A DNA stretch of 64,000 nucleotides from Bacteroidota bacterium (GCA_023422635.1 JAFAGO010000030.1:1-64000); one strand, 5' to 3'; numbered from the stretch's first letter, positions 51,250-59,479 are shown. Notes: generated by a model from the sequence alone, not told the origin. A program made the numbers and translations.

Positions 51250-52116
51250 TTAAACACCTGTTGAACATTCTTCTTCTAGCTTTAAACCTTTTAGTTCAAA
51301 AGCAATTCCAAATAAAGAAACCAAAGCGGTTAGAAACGAGAAAATCATCGCGGTAGACACCGATACACCCGTGTTGAAATTAAAAAAGTGAGAAGCCTGC
51401 ATGAATAACCATTCGCGAACACCAATTCCAGAAAACGAAATGATGCTGAGGACTGAACTCATAAGAAATACCGACCAATAAATCCACACTTCTTGAACCG
51501 TAGAAAAAGAGCGTAAGATAAAGTAAATACACACCAACTGCATGGTTTGCACAGCAAGGGAAAGTAAAATTGTTTTAAAATAAATACTTTTATAAGTGGG
51601 GAAAATTTTTGCAAAAATAAACCGCGCAGCAACTATCGTCACAATGATCGCAGGTAGAATAAGCAACTTCCAAAAACCATCAAAAATAGTAATACTTAAA
51701 ACTTCTAACAAAAGAACAATCGCTAACAATCCTGAAAACCGATCGCATAACACCGCTGAAGAAAGCTTTTTAATATTCCATCCGAAACGCTTATTGAGCA
51801 AATACACCTTATAAGCATCTCCACCAATTCCGCCAGGAATGAAAAAATTATAAAACATTCCTACCAAATAAAGTTTGAAATTATGAACACTTTTCAGCTG
51901 AAAATGATGCGCAAAAAAATAAAAAAGCAAACGCTGAGAGGATAGTATTTGTGAAATTATAAATGCAAACAACGCTAAGAGTAAAAAGAATAGATTGCTT
52001 TTTTTAATAAGCTCCCAAACCTCAGCAAAAGGCACTTTCCGAAAGACCAAATACAGAAGCAATACACTTACGCCAACTTTTACAATGGTGCTAAAAACTT
52101 TTTTGAACTTTTTCAA
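51250..52116 (-). CDS. UPF0104/flippase-like membrane protein (lysylphosphatidylglycerol-synthase TM fold)
   Basis: A 288-residue membrane protein with seven or eight hydrophobic segments. LYLVFRKVPFAEVWELI, YFFAHHFQLKSVHNFKLYLVG, FFIPGGIGGDAYKVYLL and SSAVLCDRFSGLLAIVLLLE match the UPF0104 family, whose members are suggested to flip lipids or act with glycosyltransferases. The start is TTG at 52116 in the overlap TTGA with the upstream GT2 gene stop, so the two are co-translated. With the GT2 gene and the divergent GT39 gene it makes a polyprenol-sugar cassette. No synthase domain is present. Confidence 0.88.
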   Translation of the reverse strand: MKKFKKVFSTIVKVGVSVLLLYLVFRKVPFAEVWELIKKSNLFFLLLALFAFIISQILSSQRLLFYFFAHHFQLKSVHNFKLYLVGMFYNFFIPGGIGGDAYKVYLLNKRFGWNIKKLSSAVLCDRFSGLLAIVLLLEVLSITIFDGFWKLLILPAIIVTIVAARFIFAKIFPTYKSIYFKTILLSLAVQTMQLVCIYFILRSFSTVQEVWIYWSVFLMSSVLSIISFSGIGVREWLFMQASHFFNFNTGVSVSTAMIFSFLTALVSLFGIAFELKGLKLEEECSTGV

Positions 52117-53051
52117 AAAGCAGTAATTTTTCGAATATTGAACGGACGTTTCTTTTGCGATTCGTAGTAGGTTTTCATTAAAAGATCAATGATAATTCCT
52201 GTTGTGAAGAACTGAATTCCTACGAAGATTAGCAAAATCCCTAAAATTAACAACGGTCTTCCACCAATGGATTGTCCCATTAATTTTACAATCAACAAAT
52301 ACAGATTAACAAGCATTCCCAATGCAAAAGCGAGAATCCCAATATTCCCAAAAAAGTAAATAGGTTTTTGCAGGTACTTTTGATTAAAAAGCAGGAGAAG
52401 TAAATCGTTGATTACTTTTGTTGTTCGGCCAATTCCATATTTCGAAACTCCGAATTTTCGAGCATGATGCTTCACGGGAACTTCAGCAATTCTGGCACCG
52501 TTCATGTGTGCATGAAGTGTAATAAAACGATGCGATTCGCCATAGAGATCAAGCTGTTTTGCAGTTTCTTTATTAAAAACTTTCAATGCGCAACCGTGAT
52601 CTTTTACATTTAATTTTGTGGTTCTTCTGATGATAAAGTTCGCCACTTTTGATGGAAATGTTCTCAACAAATTATCTTGGCGCTTCTGCCGTTGCCCTAC
52701 CACCAAATCATAATCACCAGAATCCATTTTCTCCACCATCATCGGGATATCCGAAGGATCATTTTGCATATCGCCATCCATCGTGATAATGTAATCTCCT
52801 TTAGCATAATCAATTCCCGCCATTAATGCTGAACTTTGACCGTAATTTTTCTTCAATTCAATTAACACAACGTGAGGATGATGCATGTCTTTCACCACTT
52901 TTACCGTTCTATCCGTCGAAAAATCATCTACCAAAATTAATTCGTACTGATAATTTTTGAGAACGTGATCAATAGCTTCAATTAAAATCGGTGCATTTTC
53001 TTCTTCATTATAAAGAGGAACCACAACGGAATACATACGGTCTGAATTCAT
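52113..53051 (-). CDS. GT2 polyprenol-phosphate sugar transferase (GtrB/ArnC/DPM1 type)
   Basis: A 312-residue glycosyltransferase. The GT-A catalytic domain begins YSVVVPLYNEEENAPILIEAI, has the metal-binding DGD in YIITMDGDMQNDPSDIP near residue 92, and VGQRQKRQDN. Two C-terminal membrane segments (about residues 230-255 and 266-292) anchor it, the layout of enzymes that load a sugar from a nucleotide donor onto undecaprenyl phosphate. The lipid-linked sugar would be used by the divergent GT39 enzyme. Its stop overlaps the flippase-like gene's TTG start. The promoter box TATCTTTG is at 53071-53078 (minus strand). Confidence 0.92.
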   Translation of the reverse strand: MNSDRMYSVVVPLYNEEENAPILIEAIDHVLKNYQYELILVDDFSTDRTVKVVKDMHHPHVVLIELKKNYGQSSALMAGIDYAKGDYIITMDGDMQNDPSDIPMMVEKMDSGDYDLVVGQRQKRQDNLLRTFPSKVANFIIRRTTKLNVKDHGCALKVFNKETAKQLDLYGESHRFITLHAHMNGARIAEVPVKHHARKFGVSKYGIGRTTKVINDLLLLLFNQKYLQKPIYFFGNIGILAFALGMLVNLYLLIVKLMGQSIGGRPLLILGILLIFVGIQFFTTGIIIDLLMKTYYESQKKRPFNIRKITAF

Positions 53052-53070
53052 ATTTCTGGATAAACTGCTG

Positions 53071-53138
53071 CAAAGATAGCTGAAATTTAAGTTTATGCGC
53101 AGATTCTTCTAACAGAAGTTTCTGATGTAATATATTTG
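53071..53138. promoter_or_regulatory. Divergent -7 boxes of the GT2 and GT39 genes
   Basis: TATCTTTG on the minus strand (53071-53078) faces away from TATATTTG on the plus strand (53131-53138). Both are perfect TAnnTTTG matches within a 100-base divergent gap, with leaders of 19 and 13 bases. Confidence 0.6.
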
Positions 53139-53151
53139 CAAAAACTTCGGA

Positions 53152-54762
53152 ATGAAAAATAGAAATACCCTACTGTACATTCTTCTTGCAATAAGCGCAG
53201 TTTTACTCTTCGCACATTTGGGAAAATTGTATGTGGATATTATGGAGGCGCGAAATTTTGTTTCCGCTCGCGAAATGGCAGATGAAGGCCATTGGATTTT
53301 CACTACCATGAACGACCAACCGAGATACGAAAAACCACCTTTACCTACTTGGCTCACCGCTTGGTTTGGAGAGCTCTTTAGCTTTAATAATATTGGTGCT
53401 TTGCGTTTTCCCGCAGCGCTTTCTTGTTTACTTGCGGTGGCGTATTTCTACAAAATTGTAGAATTTCTTACCCGAAATAAAAAACTTGCTTTTCTTTCTG
53501 GATTAGTATTTACGAGTGGTTTTTTGGTTGTATATGTTGGGAGAAGAGCCAACTGGGATATTTACAGCTACAGCTTTATGGTAATCGGAATTTATTACTT
53601 TCTGTTAGCGATTAAAAATATTAAAACCTATCCTAATTTTTTGCTCGCAGGCGTTTTATTTGGATTATCGGTGCTCAGTAAAGGACCAACGGGTCCGTAT
53701 GTATTGTTAATTCCTTTTTATCTTGCGTACATCATCACATATGGATGGCCAAAATGGAAAGAGATATGGGGGATTGCTTTTTGTGCTTTCATAACGGTAT
53801 TGATTGGATTTTCTTGGTATTTATACATTTACGCGGCTGACTCCGAAACTTTTTTAGCAATTATGGAAAAGGAAGCAATGGCACGCGGAAATCGCGATGT
53901 TAAGCCTTTCACACGCTACCTAAGCTTCCCCGTTCAAACTGGAATTTGGTTATTTTACACCGTTATTGGACTTTTATTTCCACTTTTGAAAAAACGAACA
54001 AACGAACCTAAAATTTATATGTTGTTTTTTTGGTGGAGTATTTTTGCTTTGTTTTTTCTTTCATTAGTTCCGTCTAAAAAAGAGCGCTACTTATTTCCAA
54101 TGATGGTTCCTCTTGCCGCAACTACAGCGTTTTACTTGTATTATCTTTGTCAGAATTACTACCTAAGAAAGTGGGAATTGAGAATGAACAAAACTATATT
54201 TGGAATTCTATCGCTGGTATCGCTGGTAATTGCAGTTGGAATTTATTTTCTTCCCGTGAAATTTACAGGATATACTCTTTTCTTTTCTTTGTCGGCATTG
54301 GCAAGCGCTGTAGGTTTGATTTATTTTACTTTTGGAAAAAGAAATTTCGAAAAAGCCATCTACACATTAATCTTCCTGATGTTTTCCACTTCGCTATTTG
54401 GAATTCCTGTATTGGATAAAATGTTGAGCAATAATAAAGATTTCAAAAGTATTGTGGATTTAAAATCCGAGGTAGAAAATCAAAACACGAAAATATACAC
54501 GTACGCTTCGTATTCGCCAGAAGTTTGGTTTCGGTACAAAGCAATTATGCCTGAAATTCTTTCAGAAGATCCCACTACTTTTCCTAAAGAAAATATCTTT
54601 TACGTGGCAACAAACGATGCTTCAGAAAAAAACCTTACTGCGTTAAAGAAATTGGGTTGGAAACTTACTTTTATAGGAAAATTCGATGATAACGAAGAAG
54701 GCTTACCATCTAAAAACTACGTGGGAAGAAAAGTTCATTACGTGTACAAAGTACAAAAATAA
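53152..54762 (+). CDS. GT39-family polyprenol-sugar-dependent glycosyltransferase (ArnT-like)
   Basis: A 536-residue membrane enzyme with 10-13 hydrophobic segments. The first periplasmic loop has DIMEARNFVSAREM and GHWIFTTMNDQPRYEKPPLPTWL, the acidic-Arg pattern of ArnT/PMT enzymes, where the acidic residue is the likely catalytic base. Such enzymes move a sugar from a polyprenyl-phosphate donor to lipid A, a protein or a polysaccharide at the outer face. The soluble C-terminal tail is about 120 residues. It is divergent from the GT2/flippase pair that probably supplies its donor. A GAAA-loop terminator follows directly. Confidence 0.9.
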   Translation: MKNRNTLLYILLAISAVLLFAHLGKLYVDIMEARNFVSAREMADEGHWIFTTMNDQPRYEKPPLPTWLTAWFGELFSFNNIGALRFPAALSCLLAVAYFYKIVEFLTRNKKLAFLSGLVFTSGFLVVYVGRRANWDIYSYSFMVIGIYYFLLAIKNIKTYPNFLLAGVLFGLSVLSKGPTGPYVLLIPFYLAYIITYGWPKWKEIWGIAFCAFITVLIGFSWYLYIYAADSETFLAIMEKEAMARGNRDVKPFTRYLSFPVQTGIWLFYTVIGLLFPLLKKRTNEPKIYMLFFWWSIFALFFLSLVPSKKERYLFPMMVPLAATTAFYLYYLCQNYYLRKWELRMNKTIFGILSLVSLVIAVGIYFLPVKFTGYTLFFSLSALASAVGLIYFTFGKRNFEKAIYTLIFLMFSTSLFGIPVLDKMLSNNKDFKSIVDLKSEVENQNTKIYTYASYSPEVWFRYKAIMPEILSEDPTTFPKENIFYVATNDASEKNLTALKKLGWKLTFIGKFDDNEEGLPSKNYVGRKVHYVYKVQK

Positions 54763-54787
54763 AAACCGGAGAAATCCGGTTTTGTTT
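54762..54787 (+). terminator. Terminator after the GT39 gene
   Basis: AAAACCGGA and TCCGGTTTT form a perfect 9-bp stem with a GAAA tetraloop, followed by GTTT. It begins at the last base of the GT39 stop codon. Confidence 0.9.
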
Positions 54788-54790
54788 CAT

Positions 54791-55462
54791 TTATTTCGCA
54801 GTAAAAATATCTTTGGAGTTCCAAGGATTGTACACAATTAGGAACATAATTAATGCAAAAGCATATTCCCAAATTTCCCATTTTTTATGGTAATCAATCG
54901 GAATTAAAATCAACAAGGTAATTAACACAAAAACAATAATATGAACTGGCCTTGCAACTGAAATTCCAAATCGATTGATCAGTGTCCGTAACGCAGGAAC
55001 CTTTTTCCAAATTGGTGGCAATAGTAAAAAATAGATCCCAAAACAGATCGACATTAAATTCGAGAAAATCAGTTTATTCAACTTCACATCGCCCACGACT
55101 AAATTGTGCAAATTGGTTTCTTCCTGAGAATTGTGCGCTTTAAAATAATCAGAGGATTGAATATTAAAAATTCTTTGTCCCCAAGAAATTTCCTCGCCTG
55201 CACCAAAAAACATCGCAACAGCCATCAATAAAATTCCTAGCTTCCATGTCCAAGAATAGTATTTTTGATATTTAGAAAACTTCACCAATAAAAGGATCGA
55301 AGTAAGCAAAAGAAATAGCGAGGTTAAATTCTCGTAAAAACTATCCTCCTGAACCATTGCTTCGAAAACAGGCATATCAGTATAATATTTATACAAACCA
55401 AAAAGTACAGTGAGCACCAAAAAAGCAATCACTAATTTTTCAAACAATCTTAAATCTTTCAT
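54791..55462 (-). CDS. Membrane protein with conserved GAGEEISWGQRIF motif
   Basis: A 223-residue protein with about six membrane segments. A striking polar stretch FFGAGEEISWGQRIFNIQS near residue 95 lies at the end of a membrane segment, followed by QEETNLHNLV. I know this GEEISWGQ-type motif from uncharacterised bacterial membrane proteins, and its Glu/Trp/Gln/Arg cluster at a membrane border suggests an active or ion-binding site, but no family name is certain. The ATG at 55462 is used because a TATATTTG box lies 4 bases upstream, making the mRNA leaderless. It is convergent with GT39. Confidence 0.8.
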   Translation of the reverse strand: MKDLRLFEKLVIAFLVLTVLFGLYKYYTDMPVFEAMVQEDSFYENLTSLFLLLTSILLLVKFSKYQKYYSWTWKLGILLMAVAMFFGAGEEISWGQRIFNIQSSDYFKAHNSQEETNLHNLVVGDVKLNKLIFSNLMSICFGIYFLLLPPIWKKVPALRTLINRFGISVARPVHIIVFVLITLLILIPIDYHKKWEIWEYAFALIMFLIVYNPWNSKDIFTAK

Positions 55463-55466
55463 ATTG

Positions 55467-55506
55467 CAAATATAGCGCATTATCTAAAAATCTATTCTTA
55501 CTTTTG
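55467..55506. promoter_or_regulatory. Divergent leaderless promoters of the GEEISWGQ gene and pssA
   Basis: TATATTTG on the minus strand (55467-55474) is 4 bases before the ATG at 55462, and TACTTTTG on the plus strand (55499-55506) is 5 bases before the ATG at 55512. Both match TAnnTTTG exactly, so both transcripts should start at or within a few bases of the start codon. Confidence 0.65.
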
Positions 55507-55511
55507 TAGGA

Positions 55512-56252
55512 ATGAATTTCCTTAGAAACAATCTTGCCAATTTCTTTACCCTTGGGAATCTTTTTTCCGGAAGTATTGGCGCTATACAGCTTATTCGCGG
55601 CGATTATCAAACCACAGCCATCTGCATTTTAGTCTCGCTAATTTTAGATTTTTTTGATGGATTTGTTGCCAGAGCGATGAAATCCGACTCGAATTTGGGC
55701 GCACAATTAGATTCTTTAGCAGATATGGTAAGTTTCGGGTTAATTCCTGGTTTAGCCGTTTATCTTGCTTTGGAACCTTACGGAAATGAAATTTTAGGAA
55801 TCTATCTTCCTTTCGAATTAAAATATTTTGGATTGTTGATCACCTTGTTTTCAGCACTACGTTTGGCCATTTTTAATTTGGATGAAGATCAGAAATACTA
55901 TTTCAAAGGATTAAATACCCCTTCCAACACCATTCTTATTTTTGGAATTTATGCATTCTTCCAAAAAGGAATGGAATTTTTCCCATCACTATTTGGCGAT
56001 TTAAAATTGATGTTTACGCTCGGTCCTATTTTTTGGACGATAATTGCGTTTTTAAATTCATGGCTTTTGGTGAGTCCAATTAAGATGATTGCCATGAAAT
56101 TCAAATCGAAAAAACTTTCAGACAATATGCCGAAGCTTGTTTTGTTGATAGGCAGCATTTTGATTTTGCTGCTCTTAGGACAATTTGGAATTCCTTTAGT
56201 AATTGTATATTACATATTAATTTCGCTGATTTTCCAGAAGCAACTTAAATAA
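55512..56252 (+). CDS. pssA: CDP-diacylglycerol--serine O-phosphatidyltransferase
   Basis: A 246-residue CDP-alcohol phosphatidyltransferase with six to eight membrane segments. The full motif D-G-x2-A-R-x8-G-x3-D-x3-D runs from Asp49 to Asp71 (FFDGFVARAMKSDSNLGAQL then DSLAD), the magnesium and CDP-alcohol site. The N-terminal FFTLGNLFSG and the size fit type II phosphatidylserine synthase, which leads to phosphatidylethanolamine. A decarboxylase gene (psd) is not in the window. The transcript is probably leaderless. A 37-base gap leads to the DnaQ-like gene, so they may be cotranscribed. Confidence 0.9.
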   Translation: MNFLRNNLANFFTLGNLFSGSIGAIQLIRGDYQTTAICILVSLILDFFDGFVARAMKSDSNLGAQLDSLADMVSFGLIPGLAVYLALEPYGNEILGIYLPFELKYFGLLITLFSALRLAIFNLDEDQKYYFKGLNTPSNTILIFGIYAFFQKGMEFFPSLFGDLKLMFTLGPIFWTIIAFLNSWLLVSPIKMIAMKFKSKKLSDNMPKLVLLIGSILILLLLGQFGIPLVIVYYILISLIFQKQLK

Positions 56253-56289
56253 AATTTCTTCATTTTTTTAGAATTAAATATAAACGATA

Positions 56290-57054
56290 ATGAATTTAAA
56301 ACTTCATAAACCACTTTGTATCTTCGATTTAGAAACCACAGGAACGAATGTGGGAAAAGATAGAATTGTAGAAATCTGTATTATGAAGGTAAATCCGGAT
56401 AGCTCCAAAGAAAGCAAAACATGGCGCGTAAATCCAGAGATGCCCATTCCTGAAGCTTCGAGTTTAGTTCATGGAATATACGATCAAGATGTAGCAAATG
56501 CTCCTACTTTCAAGGAAATCGCTGCAAAAATCAATGAAATGATTGCCGGAACAGATTTGGGAGGATACAACTCCAACCGTTTCGATGTGCCACTTTTAGC
56601 AGAAGAAATGTTGCGCGCAGGATTCGATTTCGATTTAACGAAATTTAAACTTGTGGATGCGCAAACGGTATTCTTTAAAATGGAACCGAGAAATCTTAGT
56701 GCAGCTTATAAATTTTATTGTGGGAAATCTTTGGAAAATGCCCATTCAGCAGAAGCAGATGTGATGGCAACTTTTGAAGTTTTAGATGCGCAAGTGGGAC
56801 ATTACGATGAAGTTCCGGCAACGATTGCCGAACTGAGCGAATTTAGCTTTCAAAATAAATTTGCAGATTTAGCAGGATTTATTGGTTTCGACGATAAAAA
56901 TGTTGAGATCTTTACTTTTGGTAAATATAAAGGGCAACGCGTGAAAGATGTTTTTACTAAAGATTTGGGCTACTATGGCTGGATTCAAAATGCTGATTTT
57001 CCTTTATATACCAAAAAAGTTTTAACGGCCATTCAGCTCAAAAGTAAATTTTAA
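56290..57054 (+). CDS. DnaQ-like 3'-5' exonuclease fused to DUF3820
   Basis: A 254-residue protein in two parts. Residues 8-175 are a DEDD exonuclease: Exo I DLETTG (Asp13, Glu15), Exo II YNSNRFDVPLLAEEM near residue 98, and Exo III HSAEADVMAT near residue 157. Residues 205-250 (FTFGKYKGQRVKDV, YYGWIQNADFPLYTKKVL) form a DUF3820 domain, a small module often attached to nucleases. It acts on DNA or RNA 3' ends; substrate and partner are unknown. It is not the polymerase III epsilon subunit, which lacks this C-terminal module. Confidence 0.9.
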   Translation: MNLKLHKPLCIFDLETTGTNVGKDRIVEICIMKVNPDSSKESKTWRVNPEMPIPEASSLVHGIYDQDVANAPTFKEIAAKINEMIAGTDLGGYNSNRFDVPLLAEEMLRAGFDFDLTKFKLVDAQTVFFKMEPRNLSAAYKFYCGKSLENAHSAEADVMATFEVLDAQVGHYDEVPATIAELSEFSFQNKFADLAGFIGFDDKNVEIFTFGKYKGQRVKDVFTKDLGYYGWIQNADFPLYTKKVLTAIQLKSKF

Positions 57055-57082
57055 TTCCCACAATCAATAAAAATTTTACACG

Positions 57083-57688
57083 ATGAAAATTATTTGCATT
57101 GGAAGAAATTACGGAAAACATGCTTTAGAACTCGGAAATGAAATTCCGAAAGAACCCGTTATTTTCATTAAACCCGACACCGCGGTATTAAAAGGCAACG
57201 ATTTTTATCTGCCAGAATTCTCCAAAGAAATCCACTACGAGCTTGAGGTTGCCGTAAAAATATCAAAAGGCGGAAAATACATTCAGAAAGAAAATGCACA
57301 CAAGCATTACGAAGAAATTGGCTTGGGAATCGATTTTACTGCGCGAGATCTTCAAACCCAACTAAAAGCGAAAGGTTTGCCTTGGGAAATCGCAAAAGGT
57401 TTTGATGGTTCTGCTGCAATAAGCTCTTTTCATCCGAAGGAAAACTTCAATTTGCAACACTTGCATTTTTCTCTTTTAAAAAATAAAGCTAAGGTTCAAG
57501 ACGGCAACAGCGAAGACATGATTTTTGATATTGATTCCATTATTGCGTACGCATCACAGTTTTTTACGCTTCGCGTTGGCGACATTATTTTTACAGGAAC
57601 TCCTGATGGTGTTGGTGCAGTGGCAGAAAATGATATCTTCGAGGGCTATTTAGAAGATCGAAAGCTTCTGGATATCAGAATTATGTAG
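57083..57688 (+). CDS. Fumarylacetoacetate hydrolase (FAH)-family protein
   Basis: A 201-residue FAH-fold hydrolase of the short YcgM/FAHD1 type. The N-terminal KIICIGRNYGKHALELGNE is typical. The metal ligands sit in HYELEVAV (Glu-x-Glu) and in GIDFTARDLQ (Asp). GDIIFTGTPDGVG near the C-terminus closes the active site. Such enzymes split acylpyruvates or decarboxylate oxaloacetate. The substrate is not shown by the neighbours. It follows the DnaQ-like gene by 28 bases and could share its transcript. Confidence 0.93.
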   Translation: MKIICIGRNYGKHALELGNEIPKEPVIFIKPDTAVLKGNDFYLPEFSKEIHYELEVAVKISKGGKYIQKENAHKHYEEIGLGIDFTARDLQTQLKAKGLPWEIAKGFDGSAAISSFHPKENFNLQHLHFSLLKNKAKVQDGNSEDMIFDIDSIIAYASQFFTLRVGDIIFTGTPDGVGAVAENDIFEGYLEDRKLLDIRIM

Positions 57689-57784
57689 AGTGTTAAAATG
57701 ATTTAAAATACAAGATTAATTAACCACAAAACGAAAAGTTTTATTAACTTTAGTGAAGTAATAGAACCTTTAAAAATTATTGTA

Positions 57785-58225
57785 ATGACGAATATTGTAG
57801 TACCTGTAGATTTTGGCGAAACTACAGACAAACTTTTGGATGAATCCATAAAATTCGCTCAAGAAATAAATGGTAAAATCTGCCTTATACACGTTGCACC
57901 CGCAGATATTGGTTTTGCGATTGGTGATATGGGATTTCAATACTTCCCCGAAGTGGAACAAAATGAAATCCGCCAAGAATTGGTTCGGCTTAATAATTTA
58001 CAGCAAAGAGTAACTGCACAAAATATAGAATGCGAGCATTTGTTGAAACAAGGAATTGCTGGAGATATAATTATTGATTACGCAGCAGAAAAAAACGCAG
58101 GATATATTGTTATTGGTTCCCACGGAAGAAGCGGAATTTATGATGTATTTGTAGGCAGTTTAACCAAAGAACTTACCAGAAGATCCAGAATTCCGGTATT
58201 GGTAATTCCTGTTCAAGAAGTTTAG
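57785..58225 (+). CDS. Universal stress protein (UspA family)
   Basis: A 146-residue single-domain UspA protein. It begins MTNIVVPVDFGETTDKLLDESI and ends with the ATP-binding G-x2-G-x9-G-S pattern in GSHGRSGIYDVFVGSLTKEL, then RIPVLVI. Members with this motif bind ATP and respond to starvation or damage; the mechanism is unclear. It stands alone in a 96-base upstream gap and ends at a strong bidirectional terminator. Confidence 0.93.
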   Translation: MTNIVVPVDFGETTDKLLDESIKFAQEINGKICLIHVAPADIGFAIGDMGFQYFPEVEQNEIRQELVRLNNLQQRVTAQNIECEHLLKQGIAGDIIIDYAAEKNAGYIVIGSHGRSGIYDVFVGSLTKELTRRSRIPVLVIPVQEV

Positions 58226-58238
58226 AATAACGTCAAAT

Positions 58239-58277
58239 AAAAAATAAAACCCTGAAAATTCAGGGTTTTATTTTTTA
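58239..58277. terminator. Bidirectional terminator after the universal stress protein
   Basis: AAAAATAAAACCCTGA and TCAGGGTTTTATTTTT pair perfectly around AAAT, with T-runs on both strands. It separates the convergent Usp and 76-residue membrane-protein genes. Confidence 0.93.
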
Positions 58278-58300
58278 TACATATCAATTATTAACCTTTC

Positions 58301-58531
58301 TTATTTTTTCTTGTAAATTTCAGGATCATAATAAGGACGAACCTTTTTCGACGGAGATACATAATCTTTATCTTTATCGCCACCTAAAGGACCAACCAAC
58401 TCCCAGCACCAGTATACAAAAAGTACACATGCCACGATAAAGAGGATCCAGTTCAATACGTTCCCAAAGATGTCGTAAAATTCAAAAGACCATTTGAAAA
58501 CCGAACCTAAGAATAGCCAGAAAGACGTCAT
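58301..58531 (-). CDS. Small flavobacterial membrane protein (DUF6341-like)
   Basis: A 76-residue protein with two hydrophobic stretches (about residues 5-18 and 24-46) and a charged C-terminal tail (GDKDKDYVSPSKKVRPYYDPEI). I recognise the type from Flavobacteriia, where a similar small membrane protein lies beside a DUF6427 gene, as it does here with a 42-base divergent gap. The DUF6341 name is from memory and not certain. The function is unknown; the pair may work together at the inner membrane. Confidence 0.72.
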   Translation of the reverse strand: MTSFWLFLGSVFKWSFEFYDIFGNVLNWILFIVACVLFVYWCWELVGPLGGDKDKDYVSPSKKVRPYYDPEIYKKK

Positions 58532-58549
58532 TATTTTCCTTTTTTAAAT

Positions 58550-58557
58550 TAACTTTG
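58550..58557 (+). promoter_or_regulatory. -7 promoter box of the DUF6427-like gene
   Basis: TAACTTTG matches TAnnTTTG exactly, 16 bases upstream of the ATG at 58574. Confidence 0.55.
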
Positions 58558-58573
58558 CACAAATTTAAAAAAA

Positions 58574-59473
58574 ATGTTCAAATTACTTTCAAAAGAAAGC
58601 AATATTTTTTCAATCCCTGTTTATTTAGGCTTTCTTCTCGTTATCGTCATTTTTTTTAACATCTTTCATTTCAACACGTTAAGCGGTATTTCTGCGGCAA
58701 TTACGTTTATTGGAATTTCTTTGGGATACTTGCTTTTCAACAAAATCAACCTTACCTATCAAACTCACCTTCCGCTTTTTCTGTATACGTTTATTGTTTT
58801 TGCGTTATATCCTGGATATTTAGATATCGGAATTTCGGTTTCATTGCTTACCAATTCATTTTTATTATTGATTTTAACGAGCGACGATACCGCTACCAAA
58901 AACAGCAGTTACCTTCTAATAGGATCCATTTTGGCAATTAATTATATCTTCTTGCCTACAACATATCCCATGATCTTTTTTGTACTGCTGCACATCATTA
59001 GTACGTCCGACCGGATTTTCCTGAATATCTTCCGATTATTTTTTGGAATGTTTCTCATTGCACTCTCTTATTTTTCTTTTGCGTATTTTATGCATTGGAA
59101 CGGTTGGGATCCAAATTATCTTCCGATTGTGGATTTAGAACCTGTAAAAAACTTCTATCCCCTTTATTTTTTAACCCCAATTGTTTTGTTTTTGGTTTAT
59201 GCCGTTGCAGATCATTTTAAACATTTTAACGAGAAAAGTCCGACCAGCAGATTTAAATATTCCTTTCTACTCATTTATTCGTTAGCACAGCTGATTACGA
59301 TATTTTTATACATGGGAAAAAGCTATGAATATTTAATTTTGATGGCATTTCCTGCGAGTATAATTTTAAGTAGAATGCTTCGTTTCTTGCCAAAATATTG
59401 GATGAAAGAGCTTTGTTTTTGGATCATCATCGCATCGTTAATCACCTTTAAAATCACAAATTACATGAATTAA
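58574..59473 (+). CDS. Multi-pass membrane protein, DUF6427-like
   Basis: A 299-residue integral membrane protein with about ten hydrophobic segments and short loops, rich in Phe, Leu and Ile. Polar marks are ILTSDDTATKNSSYL near residue 100 and FAYFMHWNGWDPNYLPIVD near residue 170. The overall pattern matches the flavobacterial DUF6427 family as I remember it; no activity is known. It begins MFKLLSKESNIFSIPVYLGFL. It is divergent from the small membrane gene and 18 bases upstream of the DUF3109 gene, which has its own promoter inside that gap. Confidence 0.78.
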   Translation: MFKLLSKESNIFSIPVYLGFLLVIVIFFNIFHFNTLSGISAAITFIGISLGYLLFNKINLTYQTHLPLFLYTFIVFALYPGYLDIGISVSLLTNSFLLLILTSDDTATKNSSYLLIGSILAINYIFLPTTYPMIFFVLLHIISTSDRIFLNIFRLFFGMFLIALSYFSFAYFMHWNGWDPNYLPIVDLEPVKNFYPLYFLTPIVLFLVYAVADHFKHFNEKSPTSRFKYSFLLIYSLAQLITIFLYMGKSYEYLILMAFPASIILSRMLRFLPKYWMKELCFWIIIASLITFKITNYMN

Positions 59474-59479
59474 TTTGTG

